DNA of 64,000 nt from Tengunoibacter tsumagoiensis (GCF_003967535.1 NZ_BIFR01000001.1:4215001-4279000), one strand, 5' to 3'. Positions 35,322 to 44,317 are shown, numbered from the stretch's first letter. Translations and numbers: made by a program. The notes: generated by a model not told the origin, from the letters alone.

Positions 35322-36932
35322 ATGACCGATTCTTCGCCGTCCCATAAGCTATCGCCCTTGATCGACCGCCGACGCTTTATGGTTCTTGCAGCCAGTGGCC
35401 TGACCACTCTCGCGACGGGCTGCCAGAGTGTAAACGCAGGGCCTGCTCCCTCAAGAACAGCTACGGCTATCCCACACTTAGATCCAACCCCACCACCCAC
35501 TCTGACTGCTCATGATTGGTCCAATCTCGCACAACAGGTAAAAGGTGAGGTGGTGAGAGCCGATAATGCCAACTATGCAACCGCTCTTCAGCTTTTTAAT
35601 CCACGTTTTGATGCGATCAAACCAGACGGTATTGCATACTGTACTTCGCCTGAAGATGTCCAGGCATGTCTGGCCTTTAGCCAGCGTTTTCAGCTCCCAT
35701 TCACAGTTCGTTCAGGTGGGCATTCTTACGCTGGCTACTCAACCACCACGGGGTTGGTCATTGATATGACGCGCATAAATGCTATCTCGGTCGATACACA
35801 GGCTGGAACCGCTACGATTGGTGGAGGGGCGCGGCTTATCGATGTCTATGCAGCACTGACAAAGCAAGGGGTAATTCTACCAGCTGGCTCCTGTCCCACG
35901 GTCGGGATTGCAGGCCTTACGTCGGGAGGGGGTGTTGGTGTTCTAGGTCGAAAGTTTGGTCTTACCTGCGATAATCTGCTTTCGGCTCAGGTGGTTCTGG
36001 CTGATGGTCGCACTGTAACCTGTGATAAGGATCATGATCCTGATCTCTTCTGGGCCTTACGGGGCGGCGGCGGGGGAAACTTTGGTGTGGTGACCTCTTT
36101 CACGTTTTCCACCCATCCCCTCTCGTCTGTGACGCTCTTTACGCTTGGCTGGTCCTGGAACAAAGCGGTGGATGTGTTTGATGCCTGGCAACAATGGGCT
36201 CCACAGGCTCCTGATGAGCTCTGGTCCAATTGCCTGTTGCTGGCAAATCAACAGAATGGGCCGCTTGTACGCGTCAATGGAGTCTATGTCGGAGATGAGG
36301 CGACCACAAATGCTCAGTTACAACAGCTCATTGATCGCATCGGAAGCGCTCCCACGAGCCGTTATGTCTGGCAATCTGAGGTGCTCGATGCGATGCTCTA
36401 TGAGGCGGGCTGTAGTAATAAGAGCTTAGCAGAGTGCCGCCTTCCCAGTATGGACCCTCAAGGCCAGCTCCAGCGCGAAATCGATCTAGCAAAGGCCGAT
36501 TACTTTGCTCAAACGCTCCCTCGCCAGGCTATCCAGGCTCTCGTGGATGCCATTACCACTCGACAGCAGATCTCAGGCTTTACTGGCGGAGGCATCGGTA
36601 TCGATGCCTATGGCGGAGCAATTAATCAGGTTGCCCGAAACGCTACGGCCTTTGTCCATCGCAATGCTCTCTTCTCGGCTCAATATACTGCTACCTGGAA
36701 TCCTGGGGATGCGGACGATCTGGTGACTGCCAATCGTTCCTGGCTCAATAATCTCTGGCAGGCCATGCGCCCCTATGCTACTGGAACCTCTTATCAGAAC
36801 TATATTGATCCTGATCTCAAGGACTGGCAGCAGGCCTACTACGGTGAGAATCTCTCACACTTACGACAGGTGAAGAAGACATATGATCCAGGCAATCTCT
36901 TCCATTTTGCACAAAGCATTCCACCTGCCTGA
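35322..36932 (+). CDS. Tat-exported BBE-type FAD oxidase
   Basis: I chose ATG 35322 because it begins MTDSSPSHKL and places a twin-arginine signal DRRRFMVLAASGLTTLATGC at the N-terminus; the frame is open further upstream. The Cys after LATG suggests a Tat lipoprotein. The mature protein has a PCMH-type FAD domain with RSGGHSYAGYS, whose His is the covalent FAD site in berberine-bridge-like enzymes, and GSCPTVGIAGLTSGGGVG, where the Cys could give a second bond (bicovalent flavin). The C-terminal YYGENLSHLRQVKKTYDPGNLFHF is the BBE domain. Likely an extracytoplasmic oligosaccharide or alcohol oxidase, fitting the divergent GH5 gene. Confidence 0.88.
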   Translation: MTDSSPSHKLSPLIDRRRFMVLAASGLTTLATGCQSVNAGPAPSRTATAIPHLDPTPPPTLTAHDWSNLAQQVKGEVVRADNANYATALQLFNPRFDAIKPDGIAYCTSPEDVQACLAFSQRFQLPFTVRSGGHSYAGYSTTTGLVIDMTRINAISVDTQAGTATIGGGARLIDVYAALTKQGVILPAGSCPTVGIAGLTSGGGVGVLGRKFGLTCDNLLSAQVVLADGRTVTCDKDHDPDLFWALRGGGGGNFGVVTSFTFSTHPLSSVTLFTLGWSWNKAVDVFDAWQQWAPQAPDELWSNCLLLANQQNGPLVRVNGVYVGDEATTNAQLQQLIDRIGSAPTSRYVWQSEVLDAMLYEAGCSNKSLAECRLPSMDPQGQLQREIDLAKADYFAQTLPRQAIQALVDAITTRQQISGFTGGGIGIDAYGGAINQVARNATAFVHRNALFSAQYTATWNPGDADDLVTANRSWLNNLWQAMRPYATGTSYQNYIDPDLKDWQQAYYGENLSHLRQVKKTYDPGNLFHFAQSIPPA

Positions 36933-36964
36933 GTCCGCTATCTCTTATCAGCGAGCATCTAACC

Positions 36965-37065
36965 ATGGGTAATGTTGTGACAGAGAAGACTTTACACATG
37001 AGTGTATCCATATTACTCGAAGAGGGCATTGTGCCTCTCCTCTGTACTCTGAAAACATTACCCAT
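36965..37065. repeat. 12-bp inverted repeat between convergent genes
   Basis: ATGGGTAATGTT (36965-36976) is repeated inverted as AACATTACCCAT (37054-37065), with 77 bases between. Near the right arm a smaller hairpin GGGCA/TGCCT is present. It fills most of the gap between the flavin oxidase and PhzF-like stop codons. It may be a terminator or a decayed small mobile sequence. Confidence 0.45.
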
Positions 37066-37075
37066 CATTGGACGG

Positions 37076-37873
37076 TTAACGTCCTGCTAATTCGCCGCGC
37101 ATGATGGTAACCGCCTGACCACCAAGATGGACGCGATCACCATCCAGGCGCACGCGAACGATCCCCCCACGGGCTGAGGCTTGATAGCCAGTCAGTTCGG
37201 TACGGCCCAGTCTGGCACTCCAATAGGGAGCCAAGCAGCAATGCGCTGAACCTGTTACTGGATCTTCGTTCACACCGACTTGAGGACCAAAGAAACGCGA
37301 GACGAAATCATAGTCTGAGCCCGGTCTGGCACGACTGGTGACGATGACTCCTCGCGCTGGCACTTTGATCAATGCAGAAAAATTCGGCTGCATGGCGCGC
37401 ACAATATCTTCAGATTCTACTTCGACCAGATAGTCAAAGGTGGTCTTCCCCACATAGAGGGCAGAAACGCCTAAGGCTTCTAACAGGCCTGCTGGAGCTT
37501 CAGCTGCCGTTTCGGGTGTGGCGGGGAAGTTCAGCTCAATCCACTCACCATGACGCTGGGCCGTAAGTTGACCACTCTGCGTCTCAAAATAGATTGTCTG
37601 ATTCGGCTGCACATACTCCTCTTCCCATAAGACATGCGCACTGGCGAGCGTAGCATGACCACACAGCTTCACCTCGACGGCTGGCGTAAACCAGCGTAAC
37701 CGAAAGGATTTGCCTTCTCTCAGGAGAAATGCAGTCTCCGAAAGATTCATCTCTTGCGCAATATGCTGCATCCACCGATCATCTCGGAGATTGTCCAGCA
37801 GACAGACTGCCGCAGGATTTCCCCCAAACGGCGTGTTGGTGAAAGCATCGACCTGGACTATTCTCGATCCCAT
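37076..37873 (-). CDS. PhzF-family isomerase/epimerase-like protein
   Basis: The 265-residue protein begins VQVDAFTNTPFGGNPAAVCLL, the PhzF signature, followed by the conserved catalytic Glu in MNLSETAFLL, FTPAVEVKLCGHATLASAHVL and, in the second half, NEDPVTGSAHCCLAPYW. The fold is the duplicated diaminopimelate-epimerase type. The physiological substrate of most members is unknown, so phenazine synthesis should not be assumed. AAGGGAA precedes the ATG. It is followed downstream by the convergent flavin oxidase. Confidence 0.92.
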   Translation of the reverse strand: MGSRIVQVDAFTNTPFGGNPAAVCLLDNLRDDRWMQHIAQEMNLSETAFLLREGKSFRLRWFTPAVEVKLCGHATLASAHVLWEEEYVQPNQTIYFETQSGQLTAQRHGEWIELNFPATPETAAEAPAGLLEALGVSALYVGKTTFDYLVEVESEDIVRAMQPNFSALIKVPARGVIVTSRARPGSDYDFVSRFFGPQVGVNEDPVTGSAHCCLAPYWSARLGRTELTGYQASARGGIVRVRLDGDRVHLGGQAVTIMRGELAGR

Positions 37874-37989
37874 GTATGTTCCCTTTTCTGTTGATTAAAG
37901 CAGTATCTATTCTTCATTGTAGCCGCCCCACCCACGCTCTCGTCAACAGCCATTGCACTGTTCATCACACCAGCCATTCTTTCAGGTGA

Positions 37990-38270
37990 GGGTCTTCGGC
38001 CATCATAAATGATGGGCCCGACGATCTTATGCAATAAATCGCTTGTGGGGAGTTATTCGTTCATGGTAGGCCCGGTGATATAATCCGACATGGTCCGAGG
38101 CCATCATGAATGATGGGACCATCCGTTCATGATGGGCCCGATGATATAATCCGACATGGTCCGAGGCCATCATGAATGATGGGCCCTACCTTCTCAGGCG
38201 ATAAATCGCTCCTGGGGCGTAATTTATGCATGGGGCGATTATGATAATGGCCGAGAAATCGCCCCGAAGA
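37990..38270. repeat. Palindromic repeat block B
   Basis: The palindrome GGCCATCATAAATGATGGGCC occurs near 37998 and its GAATGATGG variant near 38101 and 38166, with GCGATAAATCGC and GCAATAAATCGC forms between. A 45-base string starting CCCGRTGATATAATCCGAC is directly repeated. The block lies between the 3' end of the HAD gene and the 5' end of the PhzF-like gene, both leftward, so it is downstream of the HAD gene. The 466-base gap holds nothing else. Confidence 0.82.
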
Positions 38271-38339
38271 GGGTAACATATGTGCCTTGTTCAATGGGTA
38301 CACGGCATCATGAGGGCTTTAATCGGCACAGACCGATCC

Positions 38340-39023
38340 TTAATAAATAGCCTGATGAAAGGCCTCGACCTGAGGAAGCAATTCTGCAAGAGCAAGTTCT
38401 TCTAGCGAGCTCAGACGGAGATTGGCATGATCTAACTTTAGGGTTGCTGTCAATGGATTAGGGATCGTCACGCAGAAGAGGCCAGCGCTCCTGGCGGCGG
38501 TAATTCCGTGGGGTGAATCTTCAAAGGCGATCCCTTCAGCAGACTCAATCCCCAATCCATTCAAGGCAGCTAGATAGACATCGGGTTGTGGTTTGCGCTG
38601 AGCAACCTCATTGCCACAGGCGAGAAGCTCAAAATAGTCCAGCAGTTTCAAACGGCTAAGATGTCCGGTAACCCAGTCGCGCGATGAATTGGAGGCGACC
38701 GCTAGCTTCAGACCCAGGCGCTGAGCATCCAGTAGATATTGCTCCACGCCTGGTAAGGCTGAACAGAGCTCAATGAGATCCAGGTGGCGCTGCCGACGCC
38801 TGACTCGCAGTTCTTCTTTAGGTAAAGCGCTACCAGTCAGCGACTCAAGATAAGAATAGGGCTCAAAATGGATCTCCTGTTCACCACCAATACACTGTAC
38901 CCACTGATCTTGTGGCAACTCATGTCCATATTCCCTATAGACCTCTTGCCATGATTGGAACTCCGAAGCTTCTGTATCGAGGATCAAGCCATCAAAGTCA
39001 AAGATAAGTCCACGGATCATCAT
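38340..39023 (-). CDS. HAD-superfamily phosphatase (beta-phosphoglucomutase-like)
   Basis: The 227-residue protein has HAD motif I LIFDFDGLILDTE, a helical cap, motif II ASNSS with the conserved Ser, the motif III Lys in QRKPQPDVYLAAL and motif IV FEDSPHGITAARSAG. This is the subfamily of beta-phosphoglucomutase, phosphoglycolate phosphatase and related sugar-phosphate phosphatases. Substrate unknown. Two consecutive ATG codons follow AGAGGGA. It stands alone on the minus strand, with repeat block B after its stop. Confidence 0.9.
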   Translation of the reverse strand: MMIRGLIFDFDGLILDTEASEFQSWQEVYREYGHELPQDQWVQCIGGEQEIHFEPYSYLESLTGSALPKEELRVRRRQRHLDLIELCSALPGVEQYLLDAQRLGLKLAVASNSSRDWVTGHLSRLKLLDYFELLACGNEVAQRKPQPDVYLAALNGLGIESAEGIAFEDSPHGITAARSAGLFCVTIPNPLTATLKLDHANLRLSSLEELALAELLPQVEAFHQAIY

Positions 39024-39870
39024 ATCCCTCTTTCTGTCTCACTATTCATCAAAATTAGATAATTTATCCATACATATATACTGCTCTTCTATTGTACCTC
39101 ATAAGATGAGATTACAAACAGGCAACATCTTGCCCGAAACAGGATAGATCAGATGCAAGAATATCCCCTCTTCTTACTTTTCACATTTTCTATGCGAAAC
39201 AAAAAAACATTTGTACGCTATGTTTCTACCTTGTTATATCATTGTCTCATCCTTCATCTTGACATGCTAGAATGTGCAACTTATACTCAAACTATCCCTG
39301 TGCTAAACGGTTCTTTTTCCGTTCTGGCTCCCTGAAAAAATATTCGGGCGCTCATAACGGCACTTCAAACTATGTACGATGACGGTAGGTAGTCGATATG
39401 AAAGGAATATCAGGTGCCATGTAATTCAGCAGTTCTTAATGGATGACATCGCAGCCATCCCTCTCTCAACGTCTGTAGAGCGTTCCCGTAGCTAATACAA
39501 AAAAATCATCGCAGATAGATCCTCGATGCGTTCTTCCTTACATTTATGCAGCAGCAAGCAGGTGGCAAGAAGGCGGTGTGTCAGGTATCATAATGGCCAG
39601 ACACAAGGGTGAAATACATAGGAGTTTCATTCTCTAGATCGATCGATTCTTTCGATAATGAATGTACCTTGCATTCTTCTCTCCTCGTCCGGGTCCTACA
39701 TTTTTCCATCAGAGAGGGAGAGTCACAACGAAAGCTTAGAATCTGATAGAGGCAAGAAATTTCGTTCACAATGCATCTTTCGCCCGTCACCATTTTCGGC
39801 TGACATCCGTTACAGTAAGGTATAGATTAACTTATTCATCCTGCAATCGCATGCGGAAAAGGAGTTCATC
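39024..39870. other. 847-base gap without a recognisable gene
   Basis: Short frames (39153-39335 plus, 39581-39793 minus) show no family resemblance, no good ribosome site and unremarkable composition. The left third is AT-rich and serves as upstream region of the HAD gene. The right end carries the AAGGAG site of the receiver-domain gene. Confidence 0.45.
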
Positions 39871-40308
39871 ATGCCACGAGAGGTTATTCCGCCCGCGGCC
39901 CGTAGTCCACGGAATACGACAATTCTGATTGTCGAAGATGATGCAGACATCGCACAATTTCTGCAACAACTGATCGAAGAAGAGACCCCTTATCATACAA
40001 CTGTGATTGATAATGGTCAGACAGCTCTGGATGAAGCGCCACGCATTCGTCCTTGCCTTCTGCTCCTGGATTATCGCTTGCCTAAAGTCAATGGCCTCGA
40101 GCTCTATGATCGCCTGCAACAGGCTGAAGAGACGCGCGGGGTCCCGGCTATTATGATGAGCGCGACCCTGCCGGTCAAGGAGTTAGAACAACGCGGCATC
40201 TACCAGATCCGCAAACCTATGGATATTGGCAGTGTTCTACGTATGATTACCCATGCTCTCGCATCTTATGAGGAAAGAAGTCTACAAGAACAGTACAATC
40301 ACCCATAG
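39871..40308 (+). CDS. Single-domain response regulator (receiver only)
   Basis: The 145-residue protein consists of one CheY-like receiver: acidic pocket IVEDDADI, phospho-acceptor Asp in LLLLDYRLPKVNGLEL, conserved Ser/Thr in IMMSATLP and Lys in YQIRKPMDI. No output domain follows. It may act by protein contact in a phosphorelay. AAGGAG precedes the ATG. No histidine kinase is adjacent; an ISAs1 element lies 116 bases downstream, and a partner gene could have been displaced. Confidence 0.9.
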   Translation: MPREVIPPAARSPRNTTILIVEDDADIAQFLQQLIEEETPYHTTVIDNGQTALDEAPRIRPCLLLLDYRLPKVNGLELYDRLQQAEETRGVPAIMMSATLPVKELEQRGIYQIRKPMDIGSVLRMITHALASYEERSLQEQYNHP

Positions 40309-40424
40309 TGGTTCGTCAGCCTTCATCTTGCGTGACAGTCCAGGACTATTCACCTTAAACAGGCGAACAGAGAAAGACATACGCACTATGAAGGATGACG
40401 ATGCAAGTAAGACTTGTATGAAAA

Positions 40425-41760
40425 CAGGGCGTTCCAATTCTAAACGACATGGCATGTTCCCTTCTGAACCAGAAGAAAAGCCTGGGTAGGGTCCTGCTGA
40501 AACCAACGGATTTGGTCGGGAACATTTTTGACCCCCAAGCGATCCATGAGGCTCAGCACACAGGTGTTCAAAAGGGTTAACACATGGGGAACGCTTTGGG
40601 TCCGTGACTGACAACCATCTTCCCCCAAGGTCACATCTCGACGCCAGTGCAGTCGATTTTCGATCGCCCAATGCTTTCTCACTACGTCCAACAGACGATC
40701 CGCTGACGCGTGTCGCATGGGCACATTGGTGAATCCATAGACCACTTCTTGTCTGCGCTGTCCTGTTTTGCTGATCACCGTGTCACGGGTGAGGCGAAAG
40801 ACTTGCTCAATGCCACACCAGGTGGCGGCAAACCAGTCATTGAGGTCGGGGCTACAGACGATCTCCCGCCTCTCCACGCGCCCATGACCTTTCTCACACG
40901 TCTGGGCTTGCTTCCACCGTCGACGATCAGGGGAGGGATCTTCAAAAAAATCGGCAATATCTTCTCGCAAGGATGGTTGATTGCCTTTGGCTATCAAGAC
41001 GTAAAACCCACCAGCGTGATGAATCAGGGAACAAAAGTGCCGTTGGGTATGCATCGCATCAGCGCTGACAATGCGTCCTCTAAGTACTGCCGGGTTGAAG
41101 AGCGTCTTGGCCGCACTGATCTCATTTTGCTTGTCTCTCACATTGCACTGGGCCAGCATGATCCCTGTGTTGACTTCATACAAGCTCAATTGATGGACCG
41201 GGGTCTCTTCTGAGGTCGTTGCCCGAACGGTCTTGCCATCCAGGGCCAGATGGGCATGCTCGTAGGCACCTGCGGGTGTTCGTAAACGACTCGGTTCATC
41301 CTGGCAACGACCTTGCGCTTCCCATCGCACAAAGAAATCAGCCAGCAGTTGACTCAACTGTGCAGGATCGACCATGGCCAGGTGATTGCTGTAGGTGGTT
41401 TGGCAAGGCATCGTCTTTCGCGTGAGCCCAAAGTGCTGCGCAATGAGCATCCTGCGATAGCGTGCCCATTGAGTGACTCCTTTGAGGGTTTTTTCTCCAC
41501 AGATCTTGGCGACGACGACCAACGTGAGCACGAAAGCCAGTTCATAGCGTTGTCCCTGACCTCTTCGGGGATCGGGAAGGTGTTGAAAGAGATGATACAA
41601 AGAGAGAAAGAGTGCTGGGTTGTTGATTTCTGCCTTCCTCTCGGGAAGGGAAAATGTGGTATAGTCCATGCAGAGTTTTCCTTGAGAGTGTGATTGGTTT
41701 TTCTATTCTACAAGGAAAACTCTTCTTTTTCATCTCCATTTTTAGAATTGGAAAGCCCTG
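40425..41760 (-). mobile_element. Complete ISAs1-family insertion sequence
   Basis: The element is 1336 bases long. Its ends are 20-base inverted repeats, CAGGGCGTTCCAATTCTAAA at 40425-40444 and the inverse of CAGGGCTTTCCAATTCTAAA at 41741-41760, differing at one base. The flanking TGTATGAAAA is duplicated at 40415-40424 and 41761-41770, a perfect 10-base target duplication, as expected for this family. The intact ends, intact transposase and perfect duplication suggest recent transposition. Confidence 0.93.
40440..41669 (-). CDS. ISAs1-family transposase
   Basis: The 409-residue protein has the family N-terminus (FLSLYHLFQHLPDPRRGQGQRYELAFVLTLVVVAKICG), a DDE catalytic core with ALDGKTVRAT (first Asp), VSADAMHTQ (second Asp) and the C-terminal WAIENRLHWRRDVTLGEDGC (Glu), matching DDE_Tnp_ISAs1. 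The reading frame is uninterrupted and its stop codon lies inside the terminal inverted repeat. Confidence 0.95.
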   Translation of the reverse strand: MDYTTFSLPERKAEINNPALFLSLYHLFQHLPDPRRGQGQRYELAFVLTLVVVAKICGEKTLKGVTQWARYRRMLIAQHFGLTRKTMPCQTTYSNHLAMVDPAQLSQLLADFFVRWEAQGRCQDEPSRLRTPAGAYEHAHLALDGKTVRATTSEETPVHQLSLYEVNTGIMLAQCNVRDKQNEISAAKTLFNPAVLRGRIVSADAMHTQRHFCSLIHHAGGFYVLIAKGNQPSLREDIADFFEDPSPDRRRWKQAQTCEKGHGRVERREIVCSPDLNDWFAATWCGIEQVFRLTRDTVISKTGQRRQEVVYGFTNVPMRHASADRLLDVVRKHWAIENRLHWRRDVTLGEDGCQSRTQSVPHVLTLLNTCVLSLMDRLGVKNVPDQIRWFQQDPTQAFLLVQKGTCHVV

Positions 41761-41870
41761 TGTATGAAAAATAGAAGACTACTCATCTGTGACAGAATTT
41801 GATACAATATCACTATCTACCCAGATCAGGGCATCTTGGCCCTCTATCTTGACGTCAGGAGGTACTCGTC

Positions 41871-41987
41871 GTGGCAAATAAAGAACAGAAAAAAGTGCAA
41901 AAAGCGGCACCAAAATCAAATAAGCAGAAAAAAGAAGCACAAAAAGAGAAAAAGGCAGCCAAATCTGCTGGCAAGACTCTTGCCTAA
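41871..41987 (+). CDS. Tiny Lys/Ala-rich basic protein (38 residues)
   Basis: A GTG start at 41871 has a strong AGGAGGT site 10 bases upstream. The 38 residues are almost only Lys, Ala, Gln and Glu (MANKEQKKVQKAAPKSNKQK, then alternating KK and EA runs, ending SAGKTLA), so it is highly charged and probably helical or disordered. The gene stands alone between the ISAs1 element and the ftsZ leader. Its composition suggests nucleic-acid contact; its function is unknown. The good ribosome site is the main evidence. Confidence 0.6.
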   Translation: MANKEQKKVQKAAPKSNKQKKEAQKEKKAAKSAGKTLA

Positions 41988-42170
41988 TAGCTATTGAAAA
42001 CTCTGTTTTCCTCTGGTGGCCCGCTCATAAATTGGTTTGAGCCACCAGAGCACACTAAATCTTGCTCTATTTTTTCTCTTTTTCGACTCTCTACCTCTAT
42101 TTCCTGATCCCCTATCCAGGCAAGTGAACGTACTTGACATTCTTGTTACAATGCAGGTGGAATGCTTTTC

Positions 42171-42279
42171 GTACGTCAGGTACCCCACGCTGAAGGGCGG
42201 GGGCTCGCACACTGTGGGCCTGAACCTGACCGGCCCTGGCAATAGGACAAGACAAAGTCGGTGCGGCTGTCCGTGACAT
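42171..42279 (+). ncRNA. Second omega-RNA-like scaffold, upstream of ftsZ
   Basis: The sequence has GTCAGG (42175-42180), then ACCCCACGCTGAAG, a run of G and GGCTCG, then GGGCC and CCTGACC. The IscB omega RNA has GTCAGG, then ACCCCATAGCTGAAG, GGGGCTTG, CAGGCCCAC and CCTGACC in the same order. GTCAGG and CCTGAC (42225-42230) can pair. The hairpin that is missing in the NRPS-leader copy is kept here. The 3' part is shorter and diverges. No iscB follows; ftsZ does. Boundaries and the identity are less sure than for the copy at 11652. Confidence 0.5.
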
Positions 42280-43752
42280 ATGTTCCGACGAGAGGAAATG
42301 GGGGTGTGCATGCAACCTTTTTCGCATGACGCATTAAAACACGATCGAGGCGCAGATCGACAGGGCAAGGCCGCACGAATCAAACCTGATGTTCATGCTG
42401 AACCAATGAACCCACACGCTGAACTTCAGTCTGTCGTCAATAATGAGAAGCCCAACACTCACGCACCACAGACGCAACGCCAGACTGATGCCAATCCCCT
42501 CTCAGTCCCCTCATTTACCGATCCATTTCCAACCGAACATCACGTGGATATTGTCGTCGTTGGAGTTGGCGGCGGCGGAATGAACGCCATTAACCGTATG
42601 ATGGATGCTCATGTGCGTGGAGTTCGCTTTGTCGCTATGAATACTGATGCTCAGGTACTGGCCTTAACCCAGGCTCCTGATCGTATCTGCCTTGGACAAC
42701 AACATACCAAGGGACTGGGAGCAGGTGGCAATGCAGCCGTTGGCATGCGGGCAGCGACCGAAAGTGCCAATGAGATTCGCGCCGCTCTAGGGAATGCTGA
42801 TCTGGTCTTTATCGCCGCTGGAATGGGTGGTGGAACGGGGACCGGAGCGGCTCCAGTCGTCGCCTCGATTGCCCGCAAAATTGGAGCCCTCACCGTTGGC
42901 ATCGTGACACTTCCATTTACCTTTGAAGGAACGCGCCGCCGCAGAATTGCACAGCAGGGTCTGGCAGATCTGAGCTCAGAGATCGACGCCCTCATTACGG
43001 TCCCTAACGACCGTCTTCTTTCCACCTTTGCACGTGATCAGAAACTTACGGAGGCCTTCAAAGTGGCCGATGATGTCCTCAAACAGGGCGTCCAGGGAAT
43101 CGCAGAGGTGATTAATGTTCCTGGCATGGTCAACGTCGATTTCGCCGATGTACGCAGCGTGCTACGCGAAGCCGGTACTGCACTGATGAGCATTGGACAG
43201 GGTGAAGGTCGCAATCGTGCCCAGCAGGCCGCAGAATCAGCAATCGCTGGCGGCTTCTTAAATGTAACGATTCGCGGAGCCAAACGGGTGCTCTTCAATA
43301 TCAGCGGTGGCGAAGATATGACCCTCTATGAGATCAATGAAGTGGCAGAGCGGATCGGCTCAGCCATTGATGAGGCTGCGGATATTATCTTTGGGGCAGT
43401 CATCGATCCTGCATTACAGGACACCATTCGGGTCACGCTCATTGCAGCGGGAATGGAAGAGCTTCATGCCTCACGTATCGAGGCAGTACGTCCAGATCAA
43501 CTCCAATCGCCCATGCGTATCTCACAATCGTTCTCCTTCGACTCACCAACGGCAAAAGGGCGACAGCCAGTCCCACCACCCAGGCCAGCCCCGGTGGCCC
43601 CACCACCAACTCAGATGCCCCCTTCCCTCCCGAATAGCTATCCACGTTCTCCTGAACGTTCACAGAACAGCGAAGCAGGCAAAGAGCGTAGCCAACAAGC
43701 AGAAAAGCAACCGGAGACACCAGCCTTCTTACGCTGGCGAAAAGAGCGCTAA
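42280..43752 (+). CDS. ftsZ: Cell-division GTPase FtsZ with long N-terminal extension
   Basis: The protein has the tubulin-like GTPase domain: VVGVGGGGMNAINRM, the signature GMGGGTGTGAAP, TLPFTFEGTRRRRIA, NDRLL and the T7 loop NVDFADVRSVL, so both nucleotide binding and hydrolysis residues are present. The C-terminus ends ETPAFLRWRKER, the usual FtsZ tail that contacts FtsA/ZipA-type partners, after a Pro-rich linker. About 75 residues precede the GTPase domain, longer than usual. ATG 42280 has no ribosome site; GTG 42304 or ATG 42310, after GAGAGGA, are likely starts. No division or murein genes flank it, so it is outside a dcw cluster. Confidence 0.93.
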   Translation: MFRREEMGVCMQPFSHDALKHDRGADRQGKAARIKPDVHAEPMNPHAELQSVVNNEKPNTHAPQTQRQTDANPLSVPSFTDPFPTEHHVDIVVVGVGGGGMNAINRMMDAHVRGVRFVAMNTDAQVLALTQAPDRICLGQQHTKGLGAGGNAAVGMRAATESANEIRAALGNADLVFIAAGMGGGTGTGAAPVVASIARKIGALTVGIVTLPFTFEGTRRRRIAQQGLADLSSEIDALITVPNDRLLSTFARDQKLTEAFKVADDVLKQGVQGIAEVINVPGMVNVDFADVRSVLREAGTALMSIGQGEGRNRAQQAAESAIAGGFLNVTIRGAKRVLFNISGGEDMTLYEINEVAERIGSAIDEAADIIFGAVIDPALQDTIRVTLIAAGMEELHASRIEAVRPDQLQSPMRISQSFSFDSPTAKGRQPVPPPRPAPVAPPPTQMPPSLPNSYPRSPERSQNSEAGKERSQQAEKQPETPAFLRWRKER

Positions 43753-43770
43753 GCTTCTTTTCGCGCTCTT
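43742..43770 (+). terminator. Hairpin at the end of ftsZ
   Basis: AAGAGCGC (43742-43749), overlapping the last codons of ftsZ, pairs perfectly with GCGCTCTT (43763-43770) around a 13-base loop rich in T. A plausible intrinsic terminator, though without a long U-tract. Confidence 0.55.
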
Positions 43771-43948
43771 ATACAGATAATATACCTCTTGTATCGCTAT
43801 GATATATACTCTTTTTTTGCACTATTTATTGCAATGACGATGCAATCAGAAGCAAATAAAATCATTGCTGGGCCTCCTCACGTCTGGCGAACCCGGAGAA
43901 GGGAATGAACAGACAAGAAGAGGCCCAGATGAATAGCAAGCGAAAGCG

Positions 43949-44227
43949 TTATTCTTTGTTCTCGTTATCGGGGGTCACACGACCACGCTCGCCCCCTTTT
44001 TTCCCAATCCGCGAGTAGAACTCCGATCCCTGCTGCCGTTTCGTTGACTCGCCGCCCTTCTTCCCAATCTCGGCATAGAATTGGGGGCCTCGCTTCTCCT
44101 TGACGGTCTCGCCCCCTTTTTTACCGATCTTTGAGTAAAATTCTGGACCATACTTCTCACGTACAGCCTGGCCACCATGTTTGGCCTTCTGGGACCCCGG
44201 CTCGGGCCCACGCTTGTTATTTGCCAT
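43949..44227 (-). CDS. KGG-repeat stress protein (GsiB-like)
   Basis: The 92-residue protein consists of three and a half repeats of about 20 residues with the pattern GPEFYSKIGKKGGETVKEK, the KGG motif of plant LEA-like and Bacillus GsiB stress proteins. It is hydrophilic, rich in Gly and Lys and probably disordered. Such proteins are linked to desiccation and general stress, which fits a soil, aerial-mycelium-forming host. It is encoded alone, 195 bases downstream of and opposite to ftsZ. Confidence 0.9.
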   Translation of the reverse strand: MANNKRGPEPGSQKAKHGGQAVREKYGPEFYSKIGKKGGETVKEKRGPQFYAEIGKKGGESTKRQQGSEFYSRIGKKGGERGRVTPDNENKE

Positions 44228-44317
44228 AGAAAGTCCCGCCTCTCTTAAACTTCGTACCCACTTTTTCCCAACTTTTCGCGGTGAGACATTCTATACTCAG
44301 AACATCTCGCTGCTTCC

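Noticed and set aside
39153-39335. 60-codon frame in the long gap before the receiver gene
   Set aside because: No good ribosome site and no recognisable protein features.
39575-39620. GTCAGG motif considered as a third solo omega RNA
   Set aside because: No pairing CCTGAC follows and none of the other scaffold blocks are present.
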